A DNA stretch of 64,000 nt from Sophora flavescens (lineage: Eukaryota > Streptophyta > Magnoliopsida > Fabales > Fabaceae). Shown piece after piece: positions 1 through 13,700 of the stretch. The stretch is from NCBI GenBank assembly GCA_030762895.1, contig CM061070.1, forward strand, positions 105,859,054 to 105,923,053, written 5' to 3'. The notes under the pieces were generated by a model. It saw only the letters and a program-made list of their open reading frames with translations, had not been told where the DNA came from and ran no database searches. The number at the start of each line of letters is the position of its first letter. Positions within the stretch are counted from its first letter, which is position 1. Made by a program: the position numbers and the translations under genes.

Positions 1-1222
1 AATCAAGCTTGTGAAAATTTAACAAAAACTCCTACTTTACTCTATATAGGGTTCGGCCACCCTAAAAAAAATGGGTTTCAAAATTCTTTTGGTACATGAA
101 AATTTATAGGATGAAAGTAGATGTGAGTATGAGTTCATAAAAATTATTTCTTGTTAAAGAGATGTCTCTAAAGATTTTTCTCCAAATTTTTAACTAGAAA
201 TATGAACATGCAACATAAAGATAATGACATGCATGTTGATGAAAAATATTTCTAAGAAAATAAAGAGCAAGAGTGGAGATTTATACCCTGTTGATGATGA
301 TGAGAAGAAGATGAGCAAAGCCTTGATCTCTTCAAGAGCAAAATGGTGAAGACTGTGTGTAAGTGTGTGAGTAGTAAAGTATGTATGTGAGTGAACTTGA
401 GAGGAGATGCAAAAGTGAGGCTTGGAGGATGAAGAGGGTATTTATAGAGGAAATGGGGGAGGGGGCGCTGCTTCATAGAGAAGGAATGGAGAGGATTTTT
501 CATTTTTTTTTGTTTAAAATTTTATTAAATTAAAACTTGATTTAATTAAAATAATGGGTTTCTTGTAAAAATAAATAAAATGATGACATGTATTAAATTA
601 ATTCACTATTTAACATCTAATCCATCAAGTTCACGTCAAGTCTTTCAATTTTTTTTAATAAAAAAAATAGATTTAAATAAAATAATGGTTACTTGTCAAA
701 ATAAAGAAAATAATTGTGTGTAAGGTTATGATGTTGTGTAATAAATGAAAATATTATTCAAATCAAATCAAGTCTCTTCAAATCTATATTTAATATATTT
801 TAAATTAATTTGTTTCGTTTTGGTTCCATTAATTTCCTGACGGTGAAAACCGATCGTATTTTCTAAACGAAAATTCACCCGAAAAAATTAATGTTTTTTG
901 TAATATTTATAAATATTTTTTTAAAAATCATGGTAATTGTTGTAAATATTTTAGGAAATCCAAAATTTTATTTTTCATGTCGAAATTCGTTTTCTGTATT
1001 ACTAAAGTTTTGCTGACAGCGAAAACGTAGACCCTTTTCGTATGAAATTTCAACCAGAAATTTAACTACAGTTTTCTAAAATAAGAATAAGAATAAAAAT
1101 AGAAATAAGCTACAAGATTTTTTATTTATTTATCAAAATAATTTTCTCTAAATTAAATTAATAATTACACCTACCCGTACATAAGCACAAATAATTAAGA
1201 AACAAAACATCGGGATGTTACA
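1..1222 (-). mobile_element. Partial LTR of an unidentified LTR retrotransposon (runs off the left edge)
   Basis: Read on the minus strand, the segment opens with TGTAACATCCCG, a typical plant LTR 5' end, whose first base is at 1222. It contains a TATA box (TATAAATA, plus positions 439-446) followed by a CT-rich leader, the usual LTR promoter and R/U5 layout. A short open frame at 252-503 lies in this leader and is low-complexity, so I do not treat it as a gene. The far end lies outside the window. There is no clear polypurine tract next to 1222, so this is more likely the outer edge of a 5' LTR or a solo LTR than a 3' LTR. The superfamily is not established. Confidence 0.5.
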
Positions 1223-1408
1223 GTCTTCATGCAAACTCCAAATTAACTGGTCTTGAACAATTTAATCATCAATTCCTGAACACAAGCACCACAAAACCAC
1301 CTTACCCGTTCTAAGGAAAAACTAACAAATATCAAAATAAAATGCCTAAACTACATGAAAATGCATACAAAATGATAAAGAAATATGAGGCGAAATCATA
1401 CTCATCGC
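1223..1408. other. Unassigned spacer between two LTRs
   Basis: I see no coding frame, repeat or RNA in this short AT-rich piece. The copia LTR similarity stops abruptly at about 1409, so this stretch may be where the LTR lost roughly its last 200 bp. Confidence 0.3.
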
Positions 1409-2751
1409 TTCCCAAGTTAAAAGCTTAAACAAATAATACTTAAGCAAATTAAATAGATAAGGGAAGAAAGATATCACTCAAGAGATTTATACTCGTTCAC
1501 CCAAAATCCACAGGGTTGCGTCCAGTTTCTTGGCAGCACCAAGTTTCCACTATAATTAAGTAAATTACAGTGCAAGTATTCTTTCCATACCTAGCCTCTT
1601 CAGGCTCAACACTCAAACAAGTATTCTTTTATCACCTAGCCTCTTCAGGCTCAACACAGTAAGGAATGAAAGGTTTTGTGTAATTAATACAACTTGCAAG
1701 TCTTTCAACTCACACTCAAGGAGTGGAATAAATATGAAGTATGAAAGGCTGTGAATTAATATCAAATGATTAAAAGTGTATTCAATGAAAGAATGAAGAA
1801 GTTAATGAAGAGAGTAAATGCTTATGTGCAATGTTCTTAATGATATTCAACTTCTTGTTTTCATCTTCATTGTTTGATCTATTTAAAGACTTCAATTAAA
1901 TAAATCTGTTAGGCACAGCTTCAGAATTTGTGTTCTTATGATTTGAGCTTCCGAGACATCATTAATGCCAAAGAGTCGTTCTGTGTAAACATTAAATGCT
2001 TGGGAACATTGAGCTTTGACAAGGTTGTCCAAGAGTACACTTTATTCTGAGCAGCTGTTGTTTCAGAGTATGTAACAGCAGGCTTCTTGTACTTGCAGCA
2101 GAGAGCTTTCCTCTTTCAGTGCAACACTCAATTCACTATCAGAAAACACTTTCTACTTTGTACTAAAATAGCTAAAAAGTTACAGCTGTGGTACAGAGAT
2201 TGCGTGTTTATTCCTTAAAACCTTGAAACAAACGTTCTTTATTCTTTATCCTTAGTGCTATTGTCCAGAGGTCTTCGAGATCCTTAAGGAAGGCATCTAA
2301 TTTGAATAAGGTGACTTGGACTTTATTTCTGACAAACTGACATCATAGCAGTGTTGGAAATTTAGACAGGTGAAAGGCAATCCAAAAATTAGACGGGTTC
2401 TCATACAGTTCAAAACTAGACGGGTACTAGCGTACTCCAAAATGTAGACGCGTGGTCCACTGAGTCTTTTTCCAGACAGATGCTTCTTGCCACATCATCA
2501 AGTATATTCTTGACTGAACGTTTACTTGGTCTTTGATTGACTTTCAGATGAGTCTAAAGAAGACTGAGCTCTACCAAAAGGTAACCGGGTCATAAAATAG
2601 ACGAGTGACCTTAAGTCTATTTTCCTGCACACTTATCAGATATGTCAGTAATTTCATATGATTCAATATTATCATACTTAATCTATTTGGAATCATCAAA
2701 ATTTAGAGAGTCTACACATGGAATGTGTCTCAGAATTATGAGGTCTCAACA
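1409..2751 (-). mobile_element. Truncated 3' LTR of minus-strand Ty1/copia element
   Basis: It matches the intact LTR at 4316-5868 in order, including the stretch ATAAGGGAA...TATCACTCA, the CCTAGCCTCTTCAGGCTCAA blocks and the repeated AGACGGGTG-type motifs. On the minus strand it begins TGTTGAGACC at 2751. About 200 bp are missing at its low-coordinate end. It abuts the gag remnant directly, so nearly all of pol is missing between gag and this LTR. This arm is absent from the duplicated unit B, which starts inside gag. Confidence 0.8.
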
Positions 2752-4258
2752 GAATAACCTATACCTTTTTTGTTAAGGGAATGTGTCTGACTTCCTAACA
2801 GTTTAGTCAGATTATCTCTACCATTAAAAAACTTGCAAGATCTGAGGTGAGCTCTTCTACTTTCTGTTGAAGTTTAATCACTTCTTCAGATGGTAGAGTT
2901 TCAATTGAGATCTTAGCTTTAGACTTTTCAGTCTTAAGCCTACTGTTCTCTTCAGCTAACTTCTCACACTCTTGAGATTTCTGTGTATACTCATTTGAGA
3001 GTTTAACATACAGTCTCTTGAGGGATTTGAAAGCTTTAGATATACAGTTGGATTCTTCCAATAGTTCATCATAGGCATCACTCAATTTCTCAAGTTCAGA
3101 TTGTACCTCAGTTTCTGATTCTGAATCAGTATCTGCCATAAGACACAGATTTGCTTCAAGCTCCTCTCCTTCACTTTCAGTGGAGCTTTCATCAAGATCT
3201 TCCCAAGTGGCCATCATTCCCTTCTTCTTTTTGTTGAAGAAATTCTTGGGAGGTTGCTTCTTGAGTTGAGGACATTCTGCCTTGATTTGACCAGGCTTTT
3301 TGCATTCATAACACACAATGACATTTCTGTCATTTGATCCACCATCTTTGTTGTATTTTTATTTTTTGAAGTTCCTGAAAGGTTTGTCCTTTCAGAAGTT
3401 TCTTTTCTTCTAGAGCTTTTTCATTTTTCTTGTAAGAAGAGAAAGTCCATCATCTTCATCATCAGAGTCATCCTCATTTGATTCCTTAGATTCATCTGAA
3501 GATTCATCAACTTTTAGAGCTTTTGATGCAGATCCCTTAGATGATTTCTTGTCAGTCTTGAGAGCAATGGATTTGCTCTTCTTTCCATTATTTTCTTCAA
3601 TCAACTCCTTTTCATGGATCTGAAGGGTGCCAAGAAGCTCATATAGATTCATTGTTGATAGATCTTTGGCATGAGACACAGCTGTTACAAGAGGTCTCCA
3701 TTGTTTTGGAAGGCTTCTGAGTTTCTTTTGAATATGTTCCTCAGTCTTGTAAACTTTTCCCAGAGATTTCAACTCATTGGTTATAGTTTGAAATCTCCCA
3801 TACATTTGGCCAATAGTTTCTCATTCTTCCATTTTGAACAGCTCATACTTTCTGACCAAAATACTGACTTTGGTCTCCTTTACTTTGTTAGTTCCTTCAT
3901 GAGAAATAGTTAGCGAATCCCACATTTCTTTAGCAGATTCACAAGCACAAACTTTTTCAAACTCTTCTCTGCTCAAAGCACACATGATTGCATATCCAGC
4001 TTTGGCATTAAATTGCCATTTTGTTCTTTGATCAAAGGTTATGCTAACTTTAGGAACTTCTGCTTCTTTGTCATCTTTAGGAACATGGGGACCTTCTTCA
4101 ATGATATCCCAAAGATCAGAGTTAGTGGATTGTAAAAACCACTTCATCATCTCTTTCCAGTAGATGTAGTCCTCTCCATTGAAGTATGGAGGTCTTGACA
4201 TTGAGGATCCTTCTCCTGCATGATTCTTGCTTGTGCTAGCTTCTCCTGCCATTTCCAA
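2752..4258 (-). pseudogene. Ty1/copia (SIRE/Maximus-like) gag pseudogene, copy A
   Basis: The frame starts with ATG at 4258. The N-terminal part resembles the UBN2/gag region (PPYFNGEDYIYWK, then W-rich and CACESAKEMWD motifs), followed by an acidic serine-rich stretch, a zinc knuckle and a coiled-coil-like Lys/Glu segment. It is broken. Comparison with the other gag copies shows in-frame stops near 3821 (Gly to TGA) and 3410 (Trp to TAG), two more near 3360-3400, and a one-base loss near 2830. The knuckle reads CYECKKPGQIKAEC, so its His ligand is replaced by Gln. The coding similarity ends at a GIGY motif and runs straight into the 3' LTR at 2751. It is non-functional and non-autonomous. 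Confidence 0.9.
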
Positions 4259-4301
4259 GATCTTTTCCTCTACACTGTTAAGTGCTCAACCCAGAGGCTG
4301 A

Positions 4302-4313
4302 GCTCTGATACCA
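4302..4313 (-). other. Primer-binding site of minus-strand copia element (initiator tRNA-Met)
   Basis: On the minus strand this reads TGGTATCAGAGC, complementary to the 3' end of plant initiator tRNA-Met. It lies two bases inside the 5' LTR end at 4316. It marks where minus-strand cDNA synthesis would begin and fixes the orientation of the element. Confidence 0.9.
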
Positions 4314-4315
4314 AC

Positions 4316-5868
4316 TGAAATAACCAAAGTTAACACAAGGAGGGGGGTTGAATTGTGTTTACCAACTTTTTAGGAAACTTTGAAAATTATTTTCGCAAGC
4401 ACAACAAGCAAAAATAAAGCAACAGAAAATTAGACGGGTGACTTCTCTGATTTTGAGACAGAACACACGTGCACATAGAGAAGGTTAAAACAAAGATTGA
4501 TATTCACAATATTAACTCCCCAAGTTAAAAGTTTAAACAAATAACTCTTAAACAATTTAAAGAGATAAGGGAAAAGGAATATCACTCAATAGTTTTATAC
4601 TGGTTCACCCCAAAATCCACAGGGCTAGGTCCAGTTCTTGGCAGCACCAAGTTTTCACTATAACTGATCAGATTACAGTACAAGTATTCTTTTCACACCT
4701 AGCCTCTACAGGCTCAACACTTAAATAAATATTCTTTTCTCACCTAGCCTCTTCAGGCTCAACACAGTAAGGAGTAAAGGTTTTGTGTAATTAATACAAT
4801 TTGAAAATCTTTCAGATAACACTCAGAAAGTGAAATAAATATGAAGTGTCAATGACTGCGAATTAATATCAAATGATTGAAGAAGTATTCAATGAAAGAA
4901 TGAAGAAGATAACGAAGTGAGTAAATGTTTCTTGCGCATAGTTCTTAAATATATTCAACTTCTTGTGTTCATCTTCATGGTTTGATCTATATAAAGACTT
5001 CAATCAATTTATCCGTTAGGCACAGCTTCAGAAAGTGTGTTATTTGACTTGAGTTTCTGGAATGCCACTAATGCCAAAGAGTCGTTCTGTGTAGGCATTA
5101 AATGTTTAGGGACGTTGAGTTTTAACAAGGCATTCCAAGAGTACACTTTTGTTCTGAGCAGCTGTTATATCAGAGTTGCAGCAGCTGGCTTCTTGCACTT
5201 GCAGCAGAGAGCTTCCCTCTTTCAGTACCACACTTAGTTCACTTTCTGGAAAGCACTTTTACTTTGTACTAGAACAGCTAAAAGGTGACTGCTGTGGTAC
5301 AGTGGTTGCGTGTTTATTCCTTAAAACCTTGAAACAAACGTTCTTTATTCTTTATCCTTGTGCTCTTTTCCAGAGGTCTTTGAGATCCTTATGGAAGGAA
5401 CCTTATTTGAATAAGGTTGACTTGGACTTCATTCTGACAAACTGACACTTTACCAGGTCTTTAGACGGGTGCTTGTGCAATCCAGAATTAGACGGGTGAT
5501 ATGAGCCAAAACTTGGACGAGTATGCAAGTCATTCTTAGATGGGTGATTCCTAAAGGCTTCTTCAGAAATGTGATTTTTGCCATGTCATCAACTAGATCA
5601 GAATCTTGATTGAGCTTTGACTTGATCTATGTCTGAGTTGACTAGTTTTTAGACGGGTGGTTTTTAGAAAGTCTAGAAACTACGTTGTACTAAAAATTAG
5701 ACAGGTCAGATTTTTAGACGAATAATCTTAAGTTTATTTTTCTGCACACTTATCAGACTTATTAGTAATTTCATAAGGTTCAATATTATCATACTTAATC
5801 TATTTAGAATCACCAAAACTTAGAGAATTTACACATTGAATATGTCACACACTTATTAGGCGTCAACA
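4316..5868 (-). mobile_element. 5' LTR of minus-strand Ty1/copia element, copy A
   Basis: It is bounded by TG...CA: the minus strand starts TGTTGACGCC at 5868 and ends ...TATTTCA at 4316, next to the PBS. The length is 1553 bp. It has several AGACGGGTG-like sub-repeats near 5460-5710. The 5 bp beyond it (TTCTG, 5869-5873) would be the target duplication, but the other end of the element is truncated so this cannot be confirmed. The partner in unit B is 33720-35271. Confidence 0.88.
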
Positions 5869-7701
5869 TTCTGGACCTATCAATAGAGACGACGATATTG
5901 TGGAAGAGATTGCGGTGGTCACGAACCTTATTTTAGCCTTCTTCGGTCCCTTTTAGTTGGTTTCTTTTCAAAAGCCTTCAAAACTTTTATAATGATCTAC
6001 CTTTAATAAAATACTAAAGCCAGAAGCAGCACTGGCCGTAGAAAAATCAGAAAAATTGCAGTAGAAGAATGTAATGTAAATGCTAGTGTAAGCAACAGCA
6101 GAAGAATCTAGCACAAACACCTGTTGGCATTACAAACCATCTGTATTGATTTTAGTATTTTCTTCTTTTTATTTTTCTTTTTTTAATTTTTGAAAACAGA
6201 AATGGTATTTCTAAAATTTTTGAAAATACCAAAAGATTGTTTTTATTATTTTTGAAAATGCATTTTCACTAACTATCCTTCCATTTTCTCTTTGTCATAA
6301 TTGTTTCTTGTAGGGTTGTTCCATCTTCTGGTTAGCAATTTAAAATCAATATATATTTTAGAAAATGAAAAATTGAAAATGTTTTTAGAAAGTAAACAGA
6401 TCCTTAGTGTGCGTTTGGACGGGTGATTTGAAAATTATAGGGTATTTAAAATCCTAGTAAATTGAATTGCTTGATTTAAATTCCATTCATTTTTTTTTTA
6501 AAAAAATTTGTTTGGATAAAATAATTACATTTTTTTAAAATTTTTTGTTTGGATATAGAGATAGAGTAATTAAATAAAGGTAGGCTTACGTGACGGTGGG
6601 TTAGGTATGAGAAGGAATTTCAAAATACCTAATATTTCAAATTCCTCAATTTTACCTTAAACCAAATACCATGTAAAATCCATTATTTTTTTAAATTCTT
6701 CATATTTATTACACAAACAAAGTATTTTAAATTAAAACATTTTAATTACCCTCTAAAATACATCACCCTCTCTAGATGCCCCATCTAATCATACAACAGT
6801 TAAAGGTTGGAATTTCCAAGTATGACGAGATATCATGAAATAAGGAAGTAGAATGCTCGCATACTCGTTCAAACTTATTTCAATGAACGAGCTTGATAAT
6901 GTGGTAGTTTGTCACAATTTTGGATGCATCATAATGTAATAGTTGAAGAGATAAACTACATTATAGTGCGATGTTTGTGAAATGGATTTCTTGTTTTCTC
7001 ATAACTGTAACAAACCATTGTCAAGAAAAGCAGAAGGTTCACATCGGTCTCGAAAGGATAACAAGGAACAGAACCAAATCTAGGTAAGAGCACAATATTT
7101 ATAAGGTCTAACAACTTATCCTGATTGACAATATGGTTCATAATAATGTCTTGCATGTTCACCACATTCTTTATTTTTGTACTTATTGATATGAAACTGT
7201 ATACTAAAGAGGAGTTGCTTTTGTCCAGTCTGTGCTGAAACTGCCATTTTATCCAGAAGTTGGTGGGAGGTCCTGTCGTAGAACAGAAAAACTGGAATGT
7301 AATGAAGACTGAAAAATGCAGCAAACAATATGCAATTGTAAACTAGGAAAATAGACAAAGGAAATAAACTAGAAACAGGTTGCTCTCTAGACCAAGAGAA
7401 CAATTATACCAGAATTTTCTCATCCCCAAATGGAATTTTATGCAGAAGTTGGTAACTCGAATGTTTTATTCCAGGCAAACTACATCCCTGTGAATCACAT
7501 TCTCGGATATAGAGTTTTCCCATCTTCACATATGAGAATGGAGTTTTCTCAGGTTTCTAACTATCATTCACTACTTTTATTTCCGAAAATCTTTAATGTC
7601 TGGAAATAAATTTTTAAAACTTCTATCAAACATGAGAAACTTTTATTTCTCATGCCAACATTCCCAGAAATGTTTTTTTTAAACTTGTAACAAACGCTAC
7701 C
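5869..7701. other. Intergenic stretch downstream of VAL-like gene A
   Basis: No coding frame resembles a known protein. The segment near 6411-6790 begins GTGTGCGTTTGGACGGGTG and is very AT-rich; it looks like a degraded MITE but I cannot define both ends. The 3' untranslated region of the VAL-like gene should lie just below 7702. The open frames at 6956-7403 overlap each other in different frames, show no motif and are kept only partly in copy B, so I reject them as genes. Confidence 0.4.
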
Positions 7702-10700
7702 TTATAATCTTCGTCCCTTTTGGTTGGTAATGATTCCCTCCCCCACTTTAACAGTTTTCTCTCTCTCTTTCTTTTTGCTGGTGGCTTTTCTCCTCTCATA
7801 TACTTTTATGCCAAGACTGCTTGGCCCATCCACCTCATCACCTTGGGCTACAATAGCAGTCTTATGCTCGGTTTGCCCACTCTGTTTCCTTCTGCTATAG
7901 ACCTTTGTCACTATGGGCATATTACCCTGCCAGAATATAAATAAGGCATAAATCCCATGTCTATTTTGTTTTACTAATTAGGCACACCGAAAATTCCATA
8001 AAGTGATACAAATGTCAAGCAAGCATAACCTAAAGCAAATTGTCAAATAAGCAATTGCTAAATAATTCCAAAATTTTAATTTACACACCGATACTCAACA
8101 AGTATCACTAACACATTGTGATGAAGTAATAATGTTAGCTTCAACAGATAAATTATAGAGTTGCATATCAATATGTTTACAACTGCTTGTTATTCATAGG
8201 GGTGATTGCCTAGAAGAAAATCTCAGCACAACTTTAGCAACTATTACTGTATAATGCTTTATTATAGGATATTTTATTGTTATTCCGTTAGAGAAAATAA
8301 AGATACTTGGGAATAAAAAAACTGGTTCTTTGGTAATTCTACTGCAATCTGTGTCAGACTTCAAATTCAGATGTGCAATTTTTGACATAATACTCATGTA
8401 CTATAAGTTTTCATTACGGCAGAAAGCTTATATGTAACACCAAAAAAAAAAAAAAAAAGTCAAAACTCAAACCACACAGCTGTTATTATATGAAGAAAGA
8501 AAGTAAAGGGTCAAAGATTTAGCTTTGTTTGTGCTTTAGACATATATTTATCACTGCGTCTATTGTGTCTTAGCCTTCTAGAAATATGCAAACACAAACT
8601 CTAAAATTAAATTTTATAAATAAAATCACTGAATCTAACTACATAGAAGTAAACTATCCAAATCAGCTGCAGCTCTAAAACTAGAAGAGGACACTTATCA
8701 GTGATGAAAAATGAAAACTAATATATGTCTTACAACCAGCAAAGGACTAATATATTCAATTTGGCATATCCATACTATGTGTAACTGTTATGCGAAGCTT
8801 TAAAACTTAAACAAGGTGTGTGATTTTTCTTTACAACAACTGTATATTTCCAAAGGCTGGTGACATTGACCACCTCACTACAACCTATCTTACGGCTCAT
8901 AACATTGCACATGGTGTCAATTTGAGAAAATCTCCCATGCTTCAACAATTTGCTTTATTTATTGAGAATTGGTTCTCACAAGTCACAAATAAGTAATTCA
9001 TCTAGTTATTGATCAATACCTTCGATGCTGGTGGATCATCCTTCTTTTTAGTTGCCATAAGGAGTTTGCCCTCTGGTTCAATTCGATAAAATTTTACTGA
9101 AACAACAAATTATGAAACAAATTATTAATTTCCCATATTTATATATATAAACAAATATACAAGAGCAAAAATGAAATAAGATCCATGAAATCAATGGGAC
9201 AAAAATCCTGAGCAAGGATTATTACTGAAATTATCATAAGTAGTATTATTGTAACTAAAAAATGCAGAGCCAAAGAAGCATCTTTAAACAAAAGTAATTG
9301 TCATTTTAATTAGTACCATAGATAAGTTTACAACAGCAGTAATAAAAATTTTACTGATATAATCAAATGTGTCAAGTGTAATTAAGAAGCCAAGTGCTAA
9401 TTCTATGGGATTTGACTGCTCTAACTTGAGAAAGTCTCTAAAGTGAGAAAGTAAGGGTACATCCACCCTTAAATTAATAAATGCATAAAGATCTTAACCT
9501 ATTAAAAATGACCCAAGAGTAGATACTCTCTTACTTTATCACTTTAGAAAATTTCCCACTTTATAAGAGTCAAATTCATTTCTATGAGACTTGGGAGATT
9601 ACCTCTATCACCAGGTTGCCAATCCCATGAGGTTATATAATGTCTAAGCCCTTCTAGGACATACATCCTGCCTTTGGAGTTGACCCAATAGCGGTAATTC
9701 AAATTCCAAATTTTCCCTGCGGTATCTTGGACTTCAAGGGCAACTCCTTTTGGCTCATTAAGTTTTGGTAGATAAGCCTGGTCCATGGAAATTATTAATT
9801 AATTCATGCTCAAAACTTTACATTGATGGCAAAAATTCAATAACACCAGCATCTCAAGGAAATTTAAAACCTTACAAAAATCAACAACTTTAAAATGAAC
9901 AAATCAAGAAGTCATGCATTGTCCATACAAAAACATATCATCTTCACTATAAATATCAAAATACTTCCTTACTCTCCTACTCTACCCAGTAATGGTAATT
10001 TTAGTACAAGGGCAAGAGGTGGACAAGATCATCAATATGGTTACAATGAATGGAAACAATAATAAACCAAATAGAGAATACTTGAAATTGACCTTGGAGT
10101 TGTTCAACAGAAGAATATCTATAAGAGAAATGTCAGTGACACATTCTCTAACTCTCTCTTTCCAACACACTCTCTCTTACTGGTTGAAATTCAATATGTT
10201 TGAAAATCATGTGGGTCCTACAAAATTCAAGTGAGAACATGAATTAGTGGGACTCATTTCCAAAATAATGGGACTCACATGAATTTTAACCATTAAGAGA
10301 GAATGTGTTGAAAATAGAGTGTTAGAAAGTGTGCTGCAAACATTTTTCTATTTATAAATCCCCATGAACCCATTAAACAAAATTAAAGTTGGAAACCCTC
10401 GTCGAGTAACAATTGTCCTGACTAAATAAGCCAACTCAAACTTTGCACCTAATATGATATGTGTGTGAGGGATTTCCAAAATATGGAAGTCCAACAACAC
10501 CAAAATTGAAGAGGCTTGAGCTCCATGATCAACATAGGAATGGCAGAGAGCCAACTTTTGATCAAGGTCCCATGCTTAGCGTTGAGTACTCCGTTCATCA
10601 AAGGATACATGCATGAAAGGTTGTATCCCTTCATTCAAATCAAGGAAAAGTTGTTTTCTTTTCACCAAGAGGGATGAGTTGGTCTATAAATATAATCACT

Positions 10701-13700
10701 CATCCGTGCAGAAAACAATCCGAACTTTGGCCAAGTTTCCACACCCAAACCACTTCTTTTCTTTCCTTATGCATAGAAAGAATTAAGAAAACTATTGTTC
10801 TGTAAATTGCCGTTGACGATACGTTTGATGTTGGTGTGCAAATCATGTCAAGGTTTGACCACTGTCACTACAAAAAAAATCATTTTAGCGACTAAGCATT
10901 TAGTGACCAACATAATCGATCGCTAAATATGGAATTTGGTCACTAAATATAAAAAATTGGTCACTAAATTGGTCCCTAAACCATTTAGCGACCACCAAAC
11001 GATTTAGCGACTAGGCATTCTGCTATCACGTCTGGTGGTCGCTAAATCCGTCGCTAAATGGTTTAGCGACCAAATTTTCATATTTAGGTACCGAATTTGG
11101 TGGTCACTAAACACATCTTTTTTGTAGTGTGTATCTCGAAGGGGATTCATAGGTACACCCTATTGTATCTGGTCATGATAAAGACTGGTGGGGGCAAATC
11201 GAACTTAAAGTCTAGTGTCCGCACATCTTGCACATTACCTTTGTTATTTGGATATACCTATGTTTGTTGCATCTCATTAGTCTTCACATGGCTGCTTCAA
11301 GAAAAACTCTACTCCTGATATGAAAAGAAACTCTACTGTTGGAGCAACTTTGGTTGGGATTTTTTTTAGGGTTTATTGTCATCTGTCGCACGAAATACTT
11401 TGTCTTCTTCCTTTTTAGTAATATATTGTTCTTTCTTCCAATAAAAAACAAAACTAAACTCACCTGCATACATACTTTGCACTATACAAGTGAATAATGC
11501 AAGAAATTATGATCAAACACCCAGGCATAAACCAGTGATTTAGATTTAGGGAAATAACTAATTGCAGGAAAAGTTTTTTTCCGTACAAACGAGTACAAAA
11601 TCAGGTTAGGCAAGTGTATAGAACCAGGTCGGCCCACCCGAATTTATTCCGGACTGCAGATTTTTATGTTCGGACTAATCTTATGTCGGACTAGAGGACC
11701 AACGGCCCAAATCACCCCTAAATATAAAAAAAATTAATAAGTAAATTAAACTATAATTTTCAATTTTAGTAGTGGCTTGCTTTTGCCAACAATAGGATGA
11801 AGAATTCTTTACACACATAAAGTTGTTTTCAGTGGGTGGTTATTACTAGAGTTGTCAATTTTAGTTCGGTCTGATGGGATCACCCGAACAGCCAATAATA
11901 AGGGCCGAGCTGAGCTGCTCAAATTCCATTCCAAAAAAAAAAAATGATCCTATTTGGCTAAGCCATATTAGCTCGATTGGTAAATTTGTCTCTGGTCGTG
12001 TTGGCCGATTTTTTAAGACTTGCTTGATAACTTAATAAATCAAACATTGCAGAGCAGGCCTAAACCACTAATCCACCCCACGGTCTCAACTCTCCAGTCC
12101 CCTTACACGCAACACTATCCAACCTAAGTCATGCAACACTCTCCAAAAAGATAAAATGAAAGGTAGAAACACTCTTCTCTCCCTCTTGATCTTGGTTGGA
12201 AGTTGAACCCTTCGAGGTTCCCAAATAGATATTTTGACCAGGTCAAATTGTTGGTTGAAAGGATTTCAAAATTTTACTGCATGCTACCTTCTTAGATTTT
12301 TTCATACTCGCGGAACCCGCATAGGTATACTTGTGAATAAGCCCATTAGTATGTAGGATTCTAATAAACGTAACAACATTAGTGCATGACATGGTCTTTT
12401 CCATCATATAATTTTATTTTCGGCATAGTTCGTTCAGCTCTGTGATTAGATGGACTTTTAATGTTTCAAGTATGATAAGGGGAGACAAAAGAGTTTGTTT
12501 GCTTTGCATCACAACCTCCTTATTCTATCATGAATCAACAATAATTTTTTTATCTAGTGACTTTATATTGGCCCCAAGTACCTTTCAACAATTCAAACAA
12601 TCGTGGGTCTTGTTGCATGTTCTAGTTTATCATCATATCACAAAACAAGACTACACTAAAAAACTCATGAGTAGACTTGCTAGATTACGAGCTTACTCTA
12701 CAACCCTAATTTGACAGCTCTAGCACGACCAAGAAATTCTAAACATGAAATAAAAAACTTAAGGTTTTAGATTAAGCTTATAATCTTGCAAGCTTACTCC
12801 CGAGTTTTGACGTGTGTAACCCTAGAGCGCTCCTGATTACATTTGTGTCTTTAATTCTTCCCCAATTAACTAACTTTAATCCTGAACTGATCTACTTCAC
12901 CTATATATTCCCTGTGACTATAACCCTAGAATCCAAAATCCCTTATTTGTTGCTTCAACCAAATCCTCAAAACCTAATAGCTATTATGATAAATCGATTT
13001 ATTCCATGTTCAGTTTTCCTGTATCAACTATGTAAAGTTATATCTACACTTAGATTGGTTCATAAACATCATACGTTAATAATTTAGAAGAAAAGAAAAG
13101 AAAAATATCATAATGGCAATGATCAACAAGTATCAACGAATCAACCAATAAAATAAAAGGAGCCATATATACAATATATAAATATGATTCATGAATCATC
13201 ATAAATATGATGCATTAACTTCAGAACAAGAATGTACCCAAACAATATAATATATTACAGAAATTCTGAATTCAGAGAATTTAAATTTCAATAATCAAAA
13301 TTTGGGGATTATATAGACTCACCTCCGCATCTTTCTTTGCTATCACAAGACGTCCATTCTTGGCTACAGTATCACTGGGACTCGGTACTTTTTGGAACAA
13401 AGTAGTTTTTGTAGAATTGAGGCTTAAATCATGTTGTTAAGGATTCCATGTGCCAGAATGAAATTAATTAAGTTTATTTTAGAACCAAAATGAACTCAGA
13501 TAATAGATATCAGAATAAACTAAACGATGAAAACTCAAGATAAAAAATGAAACTCTTGATCAAAGATACTCTCCTAGTACTTTTGAATGCTTCTTCTCAG
13601 GAGGGTTCAATCCGGATGAAACCCCAATAGGCCTTGCACCATCTACATGAGGCTCAGAAGACATAGCCATTTCACTTGATGAAATATTGGCAATTGGATT

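Noticed and set aside
252..503. 83-residue minus-strand open frame
   Set aside because: It lies in the CT-rich leader of an LTR just after its TATA box; it is low-complexity with no conserved motif.
3671..3913. Plus-strand open frame, and its partner at 33106-33318
   Set aside because: Antisense shadow of the gag pseudogene; its apparent conservation follows from gag itself.
6411..6790. Possible MITE starting GTGTGCGTTTGGACGG
   Set aside because: A matching inverted end and target duplication could not be found, so it is mentioned only within the intergenic note.
9982..10234. Overlapping open frames on both strands, also in copy B
   Set aside because: They lie within intron 6 of the VAL-like gene, share no motif with known proteins, and differ in frame between copies.
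12442..13087. 90- and 91-residue open frames in intron 6 of gene A with copies in unit B
   Set aside because: Similarity between the units is at DNA level with no sign of coding constraint; the first overlaps the repeat complex.
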